Positions 24,046-36,300 of a DNA stretch of 64,000 bases are shown here, piece after piece; the stretch's first letter is position 1, and every line of letters begins with the position of its first letter. The notes beneath the pieces were generated by a model. That model was not told the DNA's origin. It was given only the letters and a program-made list of their open reading frames with translations, and did no database searches. This DNA comes from Branchiostoma floridae (taxonomy: Eukaryota > Chordata > Leptocardii > Amphioxiformes > Branchiostomatidae). The DNA lies in assembly GCF_000003815.2 (NCBI RefSeq), contig NC_049979.1, forward strand, positions 16,519,595-16,583,594, read 5' to 3'. A program made the position numbers and the translations under genes.

Positions 24046-25538
24046 GGAGTTTAATGGCACATGTACTGTAGTAGTAGTAGGCATACTTGCATCTCTTGGG
24101 AAGAATATCTATGAACAAATGTTTTCCTGAACAATAGTTTGTCGACATTTTAATTAGGATATTGCCTTCAAGTTACATTTGAGCATCATAGATCACAATG
24201 TTTTAGCTTTTGAAAGTACAAAAAAGAGTTTAGGCAAACATTGCTTTTGAAGTTGGTTGTAACAGATTAATTGATTTTACACTATGGTCTTTAGAAATGG
24301 TTATGACAATTATTGTTAGTAATGTATGGAAAGTGCAATAAGGTGACAAGATACTGATTCAACAGTGCACACCAATAGCTGTGGCTGTTCTATTGGTTTT
24401 GATATTGATTGATTGTAAGCTTGAAGATTTGATACATGTTAAGCATTAAGTTGAAACACTGTATCATGTTATATTTTATTTGCACAATTGTGTTGCAGCT
24501 TGGTTATCTGAGCACAAAGATTGGCCACATACATTTCTTTTTGCTGTTCCAACTCTGTCAAGCACTTTTCTGTTATCTTTTTCATTATCATTTTTATTTG
24601 AATAGAACCTATATATATACCTGAAAACCTGTGTCTGATGCCATTATCATTTTGAATAGGAATGATAGAATTACTTTTGGGTAAGTCACCATTCTAATCT
24701 GAGACACCACCCCTGGTGTATAACAAAGTGCTTAAGTGCTAACAAGCTAGCTGGCAGCAGCTTTACCTGTAATTCACATGTTGTCATAAAATGTACAATC
24801 CTTTAAGTAACAAGACAGTTTTTGATCATGGGAAGTGAGTGACTTTAAGTTCATAAGGAAAAGTCTTGATCCAATATTCTGCTATATTCTTTCCTTGGGC
24901 TTTGCCTCCCATACATTGAGGAGATACAGGTATGCTAGTATGTACAGTGTCATATCTCTATCTTGTTAGCTTAGCTTTTTCTAAGGATTCTTTCTAATGG
25001 TATCATCCAGCTAAAGTATATTTACTGGTGACTGACTGTAGGGGACTTAAGAAAGAAGGATTCACACAAGCTAATAGAAGAAAACAAGGTGTGTACATGT
25101 CAAACGATTTAATATATACATTTCATCATTGTATGTCATGTCAACTGCGGATTTTGTACATGCAAAATGACATCCGTCCCGATAATTGTTCACCTGAGGC
25201 TTAATACCCTTTGTCCTGTTATGCAATTTGTAAATGCACTTTTTTACATGCTATGCTTGATGCTTTTGACATTGTGTCCTTAACTGCAGGAATAGCTTAT
25301 GCAATGACAAAACTAAAATCTATGTACACACATGTAGATAAAGCAGAATCTTAAATTTTACACAGAAACACACAATTACACACACACACATCCACTGATT
25401 TCTAGAAAAACAAAGTACAGAACAAAAAATGTGTATGTTAGATCTAAGGGACAATGCCCCTTGACATAAAGCAAAAGCTGGTGTGATTGACTATGGATGG
25501 AAGTAATGAAATGTTGTAATGGCTATTCTAACTTTTGT
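24046..25538. other. Convergent 3' spacer (ABCC5-like / CD73-like)
   Basis: The two genes end facing each other and this stretch must hold both 3' untranslated regions. It is AT-rich, with a CA-rich run near 25376-25390. I see no AATAAA close behind either stop codon that I would trust as the polyadenylation signal, and no other gene. Confidence 0.5.
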
Positions 25539-28500
25539 TCAACCTTTCATCCCATTTTCCATGGCAAAAACTGGGTTTGCATGAGCCTGTTTTCTGCTTG
25601 TCATGGTGAAGTTGTTTCTACTTCTCTTCACACACCGAATCACACAGGCTATAACAGCAACGGTTAGGATCAGAGCTGCAGGGATTCCCACGGCTAAGGC
25701 GATGATGTTCTTGTTGTCAAAGTCGCCGTCATAGTGATCATCTGGCTCTGGAAATAGACCTCAGTGTCAGTACGTCATATAGACATGAAATCAAAGATAT
25801 GTGGGTAAAGGTCGGCTAAAGCTAAAGATAAAGAATGACTTGAATTGAATTGGGAAAAGACGGAAGCACACTAGTACTGTGCATTGTTAATTTCTGTGAG
25901 ATTAACACGTCAGTCGCTCTACAAGTTACGTTCCATCACCTTTACCTGTTGTGAAAACAAGGCCAGTAGTAGGTGCTGCCATAGTTGGACAGGGCTGCAG
26001 AACATGCGCCCCCTCCTGTGTTGAGTTGATGACCTTGATGCGTCCCTCCAGCCCTACAGACACGGGCGACGTGGTCTTGATGTAGGCAATCAGGATGTCT
26101 GTGTCGAGGTCACCTGTAGGGTGGACAGGGATATTTACTATATTGTAGTAATCCTTATAATTAACGTTTTGACTTTTATTCGAAACACTTGTTTCACATC
26201 TACGTATAGTTATCAGAACGTTACATACCTGGTATGTAGTGAGCTGTCTTGTTCTCAGCAATCATGTTGTATCCGTCCCCGCCGTTTGCCAAGAACGTCG
26301 GCATGATGATCTTGTAGCTGGCGGCGGGGTCCAGCGGTCGGTACTCGGGGATGAGGCAGCCCGTGCTGCAGCGTGCCTCTACTCTCACCACTCTGTGACC
26401 CGGGTCCTTCGTCTTGTCGTACACGACGCGAAGACCTGAAAGTAGAATGAACAATGCTGTATTTCTCTTTTCTCGTACCATGGGCATGGTAAAAGCTGTT
26501 GAGACACGAAAGTTTGCAGTCCTTGGAAACGAGAAACATGTCCAATAGAGTTTCCGACGAATTTCCTCAACAGATCTTGCTCATTGACACTGACAAAAGG
26601 TAGTGGATGCTACCTGAAACGGCCGAAAAACTTCCTAAATCATACACAGTTGCTTGAGTAAATGCTATTTGGCATTTCCAATCCATACCAACCAGAAACT
26701 TGCAGGAACCTTGGATGGCCGATAAGGCTTGCTGAGTGCTCCAACATGCGCACCACATCCTCCCCGCGCAGCTCCACGATGTCGATGGTGTTCATGAAAG
26801 GGATACATCCGACGATGTCTCCCACGGTGATGGTTCCTAATAGAGTAATTGACCAACTTCATCTTTAATGCACTAAATGCATCTAAATGGGAATACGTTA
26901 ATGTACTTACTGTATAAATGTTTGATCATGCATCGACACTTCATGTTTCTGTATGTACCACGGATAATGCAGAACATGAATGATCGTTCGTTTACTTAAG
27001 TTGCCCTTGTGACTACCGTCGGTCAGCATAGACTCGAAAGAATAAGTAAACAAATAGAGACTTTGGTATGCTTGCCTTACCCCATTGTCTAGTTGAAAAG
27101 TTGGCACGGACGTGCGGGTCAAACAAAGTCAACTGAATTTTACCAAGGTTCTTTTGGTTGATTTGCTCGCTTACTTCGCAGGTTAAGACGGGCTGAGTCG
27201 TCAACAGTCTTCAAGTAAGACGTTAACCTTATGTTGGGTGCGACGGCACGACCACATATCATTCTTTGTTTGAAAGTCGCCTGTGTTGTATGCAATTTGC
27301 CATAGTATTTGCTGTGCCCAATATGTTAACAAGCTCTTCCGTGGAGGTAATATTCGTATTTTGAAACTCATTGGTTCTTATGTGTTTCAATTCAGACTTA
27401 TTCCTACCGATAACTAAACAGTGTCCACCAATTAGAATCGATATGGCCAAATACAAATTCAGAGGTGAGACATCTGTGCCTACCTTGGCCTATGATGGAT
27501 CTGATGCCGCCGGAGTTCAGGACGGCAATGGCGACATCGTTCCAGCTGGTTTCGTCTGGATGTTTGATGTTGTGGTGAACCATGGAGTCTGTGATCAGGT
27601 TACCTGGTGATGTAGCAAGGGTTAGAATCATTCACACATTTTGTATATGAAAAGACAACCGCTATAGAATAACACCAAACTGATTTGGTGTTACGGGCCC
27701 CTGTGTGCATTCTTTCACGAACCAGCGATGTATATGATTTCTTCAAATTACAGTATATCATGATAAAACACAGCAATGAGAAATTAGCTGTGAACCTAAC
27801 GGCCGAATGGAACACTTGTCGAGTCTAAATAAAGGCACAAACAAACAAACAAACAAACAAACCTATGTTGCATTCCCCAAAGTCGCATTCCCCGCCAAGT
27901 AGTACTTGTGTTGTCCCCACGGACTGCTCCGTCTTGTTGGCGAGGCTTGTCGCCAGCCTGGCCACTTCGGCGGAGATGTTGGTGTCTGTTCATGGGGAAA
28001 CAAGTGTTATAAAATTATATGAAATATTGTATAGATTGGACGCTAATAGGTCGGTGATTACCTTGCTGCAAACTGTGCACTGTTCCGCACTGTATTTGTT
28101 CGATTTTAACGGTTAACCAGACCTAAAAGAACATTGTGTGTTCAAAAGTAGATGTTCCCTATGTTCATAATTATGGCATAATGCTATCATTAATAGCATG
28201 TGCTGAATAACAACTCACTCGCTTGAATCACGGAGGTTAAGTCAAGTGTGATTTCTGGTTAAAATAGATCAGTTTTTCGTACCTTTCGGAACTGTGTCGT
28301 TCAGAAGGATCGGGTCCCCCGCCCAGTGTGTAACTTTACCGTCGTCATCAAACGTCACCCTGAGGTGTCCCAGGTACTTCCCGAAGGCGTACGCCTGGAC
28401 CACCAGGACGGGGCTCGTCGGGTCGTGGTCAGGGTAGACCGCGATAGGGTACACGCCATATGGCTCTTCGTTAGATGGAGGTTTACCTACGACACAAGAG

Positions 28501-30535
28501 GGTTGTCTTATACATTCCATTTCATAAAAGTTCTACAACTGGTTTATATAAAATTTGATACTTTCTATTCTAACATAGCAACGTTACCTGTGTATAGGAA
28601 TGTGTTGGTGTGTCCGCCGACCACAATGTCCACTCCGCGCACACGCGAGGCCACCTCCTGGTCCACGAATATTCCTGTGGTTGAAAGCCAGGCGAAGTTA
28701 TATTTGACTGTCCTAACTTTCAGAAAATTTGCAAACAATGTTATCCTCATACATCTAGTTTACAAATATTTGAAACTCTAAAATCAGCGTGCACCGCCCT
28801 GCTTCGCATACCACCGAATTCAATGTAGTACAAGTCTCCTATTTAGTGATATACGCCAGTGCAGTGATAGCCTTTGCACAGTCTCAGTGCCGAAGTATCT
28901 CGTACCTGCATGGCCCAGGGCAATAATTTTGTTGACTCCCTGGTCCAGTAGTTTGTCTACCTCTTCCTGTACCGACTCCACTAGCGCGGAAAACACCAGA
29001 TTATCCCCTGTACACAAGAACAAGACAGATGTATTAAAATGTACGCGCAAATTTCGTTCTTTGCTTACTAGTATTTGACAATTCGTTTTGATTTCGTTTT
29101 AACAGTGGCAGCATACAATTATAACAGATAAGATATCTCTTTGTGTCGTTTGTAAGCTGAACGTTTGCTTGCCAATGAGGATTCACAAGTCCCACTAACT
29201 GACGGCTGGACCTGACGTCATAACAACTTACCTGGGTCGGAGATGAAGGGAGTGTCTGTAGTTGTGTAGCCGACGATACCGAGATATTCTCCGCTCACGT
29301 TCAGGACCACGGAAGGACTGTATGGAGGGGAAATGGGAATAGATGATTGATATATTGATGGTGCACGGAGGCATACCAGGAAAGAATATGGGGTAGGAAA
29401 ATGGAAGCAACATGGAAGATATGTTGACAAGTTGGAAATGTAGTTAGTAATACGTAACTTAGGGGGCTGTACAAGGCGGATATACATGCAATGTCTGCCT
29501 AAATACTTGCTGATCCAATTCCTGATCGCTGATATGATATCGTCAGTTTTATCTTCGTATAGGCTGCTAACAATGAATCACGTCCGGCAAAGTTTCTATT
29601 TTTGTAGTCCAAATATATATCTACTACGTGATTGCTGAAATACTTGAAATGGAACTTGTGATAGTGAATATTGAATTTCTTTCAAAAGAGAAAAGAGATT
29701 ATTACTGGGTATGTATGAAATGAGATGTCTAACCTAAAGAGAGATCGAAGCTCAGGTTCCCTGCTGGCGTTTATGTTGGCGCTCACACAGGAAAGTTTAC
29801 GTTCCTCAGAAAGCACCAGTTCTTCTACTCCGTCGTCAAACTCGTGGTTGCCGATAGTCTGAAATATAGACATGTACCATTTTTTTTATGAAAAAGGAGA
29901 CTCAGTCACTGTGCTTACAGTATCATTGCTGTTAGGGTGTTTCAAGTATGTGTGTGTATGGAAATTGGGCTCCCGATCCCTTTTGTAAACATTTGTTCTT
30001 TTGGTGGGAGGCAATCTAATCTTTTTTACCATCTACTGTTACAACAACTACATTGAATAAACTAAGTTTAAAAGCGTTTTCTACGCGGAACTCAGTCCAA
30101 AAATGCTCAGGAAAAATCTCGGGCTTAGGTATGCACTTTATCGACAGTTAACTTCACACCTACATGCATTTCATTGACTTGATGCATCTCTAGAAATACT
30201 AGTAGTAATAAACTAACCATGGCATCGTAGCGCAGTTCGTTCATAAATTGTGACAACACGGAGCTCCGAAAGAAGTAGTACCACAGCGTTCCCTGGAACC
30301 AGTCGCCGGCGTCAAGCAATATCACGTTATCTTCAATAGTTCGGACCTCTTCGACCTTGCTGGCCATGCGGGCGACTCCTCCGAAACAAGGCTGGCCCGG
30401 CCGGCACCTGCCGCCGAACGCGTTGGCCTCTTGAATACGGGAGTGGACATCGTTGGTGTGAAGGATGGACAGATGAAATGGACGAACAATGCTGCCTGAT
30501 AAAAGAAAAGGCAGAAGAACGAAATAACGCCACAT
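25539..30535 (-). CDS. NT5E: CD73-like ecto-5'-nucleotidase with TM anchor
   Basis: Hydrolyses extracellular nucleoside monophosphates such as AMP to the nucleoside. Twelve exons, read right to left, give 630 aa: 30535-30218, 29858-29734, 29317-29232, 29007-28906, 28674-28588, 28486-28283, 27985-27863, 27603-27484, 26836-26693, 26435-26229, 26113-25946, 25747-25539. A signal peptide (MWRYFVLLPFLL, residues 1-19) precedes the metallophosphatase core: D29/H31 (TNDVH), D78 (LLDAGDW), N110-H111 (GNHEFD), H209 (LGHAG), H232 (GGHTN). The C-terminal nucleotide-binding domain follows (SGGIRS, FLANGGDGY 484-492). The last exon encodes an acidic stalk, one hydrophobic helix (about 575-598) and a basic 32-residue tail, not a GPI-addition signal as in human CD73. 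An upstream in-frame ATG at 30577 exists, but residue 1 here is set just before the hydrophobic core. It shares a divergent spacer with the acyl-CoA synthetase. Confidence 0.92.
27838..27862. repeat. (AAAC)n microsatellite abutting a splice donor
   Basis: Five to six CAAA/AAAC units directly touch exon 7 of the CD73-like gene. On the gene strand the donor reads AG|GTTTGTTTG, so the intron begins inside the repeat and lacks the usual GTRAGT. Confidence 0.75.
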
Positions 30536-30622
30536 CTTTTTATCTAGAAACCGCAAACAAAATGTGCCAAGCCGCAAAGCAACGTGTGCTTAAACAAAGT
30601 ACATATGTGTGTGTATTGTAGG

Positions 30623-30632
30623 TATATATATA
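30623..30632 (-). promoter_or_regulatory. Candidate TATA box of the CD73-like gene
   Basis: TATATATATA lies 88 bases before the chosen start codon of the 5'-nucleotidase gene. A transcription start about 30 bases downstream would leave a short leader of about 60 bases. Position fits, but AT-rich runs are common here. Confidence 0.3.
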
Positions 30633-32565
30633 GATGGGCAGTTGCATCAAGGGAGGAAGTACACGGGGAAAATCCTTTGTAACGCAGTGACGAATACTGT
30701 GCAATTTCGGTACCCCATATACAGTATAGTCATTAAGTCCAGTGTGTTTGTGTATGAAACACAGATCATGATGGAAACCTATTAAATGACTCTTGACTAT
30801 ATTTGGGCAGGTAAAAAGTGGTCAGGAAGTCAACGATGGTCACCAAGTCACTCAACTTGCTCACGAGATAAGAAGTCATACTCTCCTCTGGCCGTAATGC
30901 GTCACGTCTATCCATAAAAAGAATTCGGGCCACCTTCCTGCTTTGCATTTTCCTGAATTACATTTAAGGAAACCTGACATACGGACCGTTATAAACTATT
31001 CGCGGCTTGAACGTTGATAAAAGTACGTCTCCTATTAGCGAACATTCGCATTTCCCACCCTCCAATTCCAACCTATGTCTTAGAAGCAGTTTTTGCGAAG
31101 TTTTGCTGGCCCTCCAAAGGTTAAGGCAGTTTTACTGGGAAAGGATGTACAAACGTGAGGTAGCCGACGCCTTACATCTGCTTGCAGATCGAATTTCGAC
31201 AGGCCTACGCCCACGCAAGCGAGTCTCTCCCGGGCACTCCGCTTCCCAAGGACAGAACATTGTACCGGAAAAGACTCGAGTTGATATACCCTGGGTACCT
31301 CCCTGCATTACATCTCACCGGATATCTAAGGTCCTAGATATGAAGAGTGAAAAGCGGCCTGCAGGCCGATTTGAGCTTCTCATGAATAATAAACAAAGGT
31401 TCAAACAAAAAAGAACTTCTTAAAGTCTTAAAAATTGTATCATTATGTTAACTACCGTCACAGATGAATTTACATTCAAAAAAAGAACTTCCTTGGCTGC
31501 CGAACTGATTCTCTGACGGGCCAAACGTTAACGTTACCTTCACCAATACCGTCATACTAAGCTGTGTGTGACGGATAGACTGGAATAAGAGATCGTTTCC
31601 TTCCAGATATGGGAATAAAAAATCATTTTTAAGACTAAGCGAGTGTTCAAATATATGCAATTCCCATATTTTATATCAAGTATCCATATTAAAGTTATGA
31701 ATATTCGAAAATATTCACGCCCCTGAGAATTTGTGGGGTTTTGATGTGATTTGACCATAATGAATGAATGAATGAATCCTTTATTATACGTGCATACCCA
31801 CTGGGTTAAGTACAAGTCGCAACAAAACATACATGAAATATAAAATTATACAATGCCAACCAACACAAGAAACATATTCTACTAAGTGAACTCGGCTTCT
31901 TCTCGCTTCTTTGTGATACTGAAAAAATGCTGTAGTCAAAAGTGTGTGTTTTATATGGGCCACGAGGAGGAAATGCCATGAAGGAAAAGAAGTAACCGAC
32001 GTCTTGATGAATTGTGTAGTCATGCTGAAAAGTATTTTCTACCATTAACGTGATGACTGGAGGGCAATACCCAAGTAGTGCGTAAACAACCACGCCTAGG
32101 ATGTCTCTGACCGGAAAGAAATCCAACGTTAGAACATCATATAACTTTGACATGAGTTATCTCAAAATGTAAAGATATATGCCACTGCATTAAAGAATCG
32201 GGGAAGACAAAACATGGCCCAAACTGCAACTTTTAACCACAGAATCGCATAGATGTAAAGAATGTTGTTGATGTGAAGGTATTGGATTGTATGACTGGGT
32301 TGACGAGTAGAAAAACGCTGGTGTGGAAATTACCGGCAGGCGGCAAGGAAGGCCTCGTGCAAGTTTTACACGTAGAAATGTATTACGTGTAGTATAACGT
32401 TAAAGGTGAAACATAACCTAAAGCAAACACAACGTGAAACTGTTTTTCTTGTACGTGAACTATACCAAAGTTCAATGCCATAGTATTGAAAAGAGCGGGC
32501 GCGCGGGTGACTCATATCATATGGTGACCCACGACCTTTGAAACGGCACAAGGAAGTGGCATGGC
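30633..32565. other. Divergent spacer (CD73-like / acyl-CoA synthetase)
   Basis: No recognised gene. Contains an open frame of 138 codons (31007-31423, +) with no domain I know. At 31760-31778 a (TGAA)n run is followed by TCCTTTATTATACG; on the minus strand this reads ..TATAATAAAGGATTCA(TTCA)n, a retroposon-like 3' tail. The spacer probably holds both promoters. Confidence 0.45.
31760..31830 (-). repeat. (TTCA)n tail of a minus-oriented retroposon
   Basis: On the minus strand AATAAAGGATTCA runs into four to five TTCA units, matching the AATAAAG-plus-microsatellite signature also seen at 6446, 13067 and 33590. The left boundary of the body is not visible; 31830 is nominal. Confidence 0.45.
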
Positions 32566-32784
32566 ATGACTCGATCGTCGGCAAACTTTTCTCGGAAAAC
32601 GTCCTCGCCGAAGGCGCTGTTATTACGACCTACACAGTCAGGCGCGTCACGTCGTGTCTGTAATCCGCAGGTGTTCTCGGTCTCACAACACCTGGGCAGT
32701 CGCATCGTTGTCACTTACGGGACATCCTGCCGTCCACCTGCCGTCACAAACAAGTACCTGGTGAATCTGAAGCGACGGTCGTAG
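32566..32784 (+). CDS. Possible mitochondrial presequence exon of the acyl-CoA synthetase
   Basis: A 72-codon open frame just upstream of the synthetase whose peptide has many Arg/Lys/Ser and no Asp or Glu at all, as expected of a mitochondrial targeting sequence; ACSF2 proteins start with such a presequence. A strong donor (TAT|GTGAGT) lies at 32791, but it is past the in-frame stop and in a phase that does not fit the next exon seen (33384). An exon hidden in the N gap, or a different donor, would be needed. The orientation and position fit; the link is unproven. Confidence 0.3.
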   Translation: MTRSSANFSRKTSSPKALLLRPTQSGASRRVCNPQVFSVSQHLGSRIVVTYGTSCRPPAVTNKYLVNLKRRS

Positions 32785-33188
32785 CAGATATGTGAGTACT
32801 GCATACCACGCGTGTTGTCTCCGGAATGATTCTCACTATGTGTTATTGGCAACCTGCCAACCTATGCAATCTCGGTCGTGACAGTGTCGGTATCACTGCT
32901 ATCGCGTTTAGCACAATTTATATTAAGTTAAGTGTGTTTGCAGATTTTTGGAAGCGTTAGTTTATAACTTGTAACTTAGCGATTAGAATCAATCAGTCAT
33001 AGATCATCACATTGCGATTCCGTGAATCGTGGGTACAAAAATCTTTCCAACACCCAAAGTAACATTATGATAGTACTTTTAAACAAAAATACATGTAACG
33101 TTAACAGCAAACCTCAAATTAAGTATTTGTTTATATGAACGGGGTGAACTTGGTCAACTTGACCGTAAGCAACGCGTTACGCTTTAAA

Positions 33189-33288
33189 NNNNNNNNNNNN
33201 NNNNNNNNNNNNNNNNNNNNNNNNNNNNNNNNNNNNNNNNNNNNNNNNNNNNNNNNNNNNNNNNNNNNNNNNNNNNNNNNNNNNNNNN
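33189..33288. other. Assembly gap (100 N)
   Basis: Exactly 100 N, a placeholder length. It falls between the candidate presequence exon and the first certain exon of the acyl-CoA synthetase, so part of that gene's 5' end may be missing. Confidence 0.99.
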
Positions 33289-33383
33289 ATACTTTATCAT
33301 TTTAAAATGGCTGTGCAGGGCTTACACACTAAAATACCATATAGATGACTTTAATTTGCCTACATGACTGTTATAACTTATAG

Positions 33384-36300
33384 GTCAAAACTCACACAAA
33401 GTTCCTACCATGGAGTGGACTCCACACCACTGCTCCAGGAGAAGACCATTGGGCAGCTGCTACAGGAAACAGCACAGAAGAACCCAGACAAGGAAGCACT
33501 GGTGTTCTGTGCTGAGGGCGTCAGGAAAACATTCTCACAACTGTTGCAGGAGGTGTGCTTCTATCATCTTATCAATGTCATATCTGCACAATAAAGACCT
33601 CACCTCACCTCACCTCACCTAGTCCCATCCTCATCAGGAGGGTCGGGGACTATGGTAGCCTCCAGCACAAGTCTAGATAAAGACATATGATGCAATAATA
33701 TACATGTAACGTAAGAGCAAATGGGGACAGGGATATAAGGGAAGAAAACATAATTTGACATATTGGATGCAATGTCACTAGAAGTATATGATTCTGCCAA
33801 TACACCCAGTAAGTATGATATAGAAAACAACACATTTTTTTTTTCATTTTCCCCCTAATATAAACCAATGTAGACTGATGCTCTAGCTGCTGGACTACTT
33901 GCCCTTGGCTTCCAACCAGGCGACCGTCTGGCAGTCTGGTCACCGAACCGGTACGAGTGGGTGTTGACACAATATGCATCTGCCATGGTTGGCATAATAC
34001 TGGTGGCAGTCAACCCTATGTTTGGGCCAGAGGAACTGAAGTATGCTCTGAACAAGGTACCAGTCATTCACAATTTGATAACAGCTTTCAATAGCTAGAC
34101 ATCTTCTACATTGTAGCTTATCAAAATTTCAAGATTGAGTAAGATTGAGCATTTCAATGTTAGCATTGAAACATGTCAATGTGTTAAAGGAAATGAATAT
34201 AAATCTACAGCATAGTTACAGGTTTTGAGTTCAATCTATCAGCATTCTGTGAGTCTTCATTGATATTGTGATATTGTGATATTGAATAAAATAGAATATA
34301 TCGGCACAGACTAAAGTTGAAATGCTCCTAGTATGGCTGTATAGCACATAACGTTACACATTTGATTATAATATGATTAATGACTTCAGAAAAGTTGTAC
34401 TACCAATAATGAATTACTGTACAATCATATATTTTTGATCATTTCTTTCATCTATGTGTCTCCTTCAGGTGCAGCCTCAGGGTATTGTGATTGCTCCAGC
34501 ATCTCCAAAGAGAGACTTTTACAAAGTGCTGATGTCTGTGGTCAGCTCTGATGCGGGATCCTCCAGTCTTAGTCAGCTGAAGGTCATCAGTATGAAAGAG
34601 GGGGAAACGGAGGGGTAGGGCAATTCTTTTGTAATCTGATACATTATTGTCAACTTGACAAAATTATTGCACGTTACTGTCAACAATTCTATGAAATATT
34701 GAATTTTCCACATTTTTCTAATGCACTTCAGTGATGTTCTGAAGTTTTGGGAAGTTACCAAAAAAGGAGGAGAACAGGAAGTGGAGAGACTGAAGCAGCT
34801 GCAACAAACCCTCCAGCCTGACCAGCCCATACACATCGCCTTCACCTCGGTAATGGATGGAGTAGATCAGACATTTTTATTACTTTTTCCTGCTTCTTTA
34901 ATCCTTTTGCAAAAAAAAAAAACTACTCAATTTGTGTCAAAAGTTAAGCAGTGTTATCCCTGTAACAACATGTTTGACTTAGAAACACAATGAGATGCAT
35001 GTTGTCATAGGGATTGAAATGTTCATCACAAATTGACTTTCAGGGCACTACAGGGCCTCCTAAAGCACCAGTCTTCTCTCACCGCCATGTGATCAACAAC
35101 TGCTACTTCACCGGCCGCAGACTCAACTATCATGAGGAGGTAAATAAAAAGTTTGAAGTGAAAATACAAAATAGTCAGTCAATGAAAGTCATCAGTTAAG
35201 TTACACCACACAAATTTGGATGTTTGTTTACAAGGTGTCAGATATTGTTGATGCATATATGTATGACACTCTAACAGGTGTCATCAGGTGCGTCACACAT
35301 AATGATAATGTGTTGTTATAGGACCATCGGCTGTGTGTTCCCATGCCCATCTGGCGTGCCCTGGGGATGATCGTGTGTAACCTGAACCCACTGGTGTTCG
35401 GACATACTGCTGTCTACAGTGGTCCTGACTTCAACCCTAAAGCTGTGCTGGCAGCCATCCACAAAGAGAGGTAAAATGCATTGTTATGTTTTTTCTTGAT
35501 AAAAATAGCCCAACATATCTGTACAAAAGTATTTCTTTTAAACTGTCACTGTGACAATGGTTCAGCATAATCATAGAAATCTAATGATCATTTCTTTTTC
35601 ATAGGTGTACATCTGTCTATGGCAATTCTCCAATGCTAATGGCCTTAGTCAAGCAGCCAACCTTTGGAGACTATGATGTCAGCAGCTTGAAAACAGGTAG
35701 GAGGTCATAAAAACTGTTGTCAAATGATGCAATAAAGATATGTAACATTGAAATTATACTTAAATGGTATAGATATGATAATGATATGTTGCTGTGCACT
35801 TTTGCATCATTTTGTGTTTTCTGCAGCAATGATTGGTGGGCAGGGTATAGGGGGTTCGGACCTGCCACTGCAGATGCTGCAGATGTTTAAACAGAAGCTG
35901 AACCTCATCAATGTGACGGTAATATTTTACAAAGCAAAATTTTGTGTTCTAGCTCAACTGTTTATGTTCTGAGCTTCCTTCCTGTGACTGTAAAATGTGT
36001 CTTTTTCTTATATGTTTGGTCAATGGAGACTGTAATATTCTCTTGTCGCACAGTATCAGATATTTGATTCCATCCTCACCTCACCTCACCCAAAACTTAA
36101 TCTGCCATTGAGGCAGCGATACAATCAACATGAGTTTATTTGATATGTTTGTGTTTGTGTTTGTGTACAGGTTGCCATGCCCATGACGGAGTGTGGCCCA
36201 GTAGCCTTCCAAAGTGTCCTGGGAGACCCAGAGGAAAAGCTGACTTCAACTGTGGGCCGTACCCTCTCCCATGTGGAGGTAAGGTGTTTAAAGGGGCATT

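Noticed and set aside
30536-30577. Upstream ATG (30577) as start of the CD73-like protein
   Set aside because: It is in frame, but adds 14 residues with charges before the signal-peptide core; the ATG at 30535 gives a standard signal peptide. The upstream start is not excluded.
31007-31423. 138-codon open frame between the CD73-like and synthetase genes
   Set aside because: No recognisable domain, no fitting splice sites, composition like the spacer; longer than average but within chance for this AT-balanced stretch.
33364-33383. ATG at 33364 as the start of the acyl-CoA synthetase
   Set aside because: It lies before a good splice acceptor (ACTTATAG at 33383); family members have an N-terminal presequence upstream, so this ATG is probably intronic.
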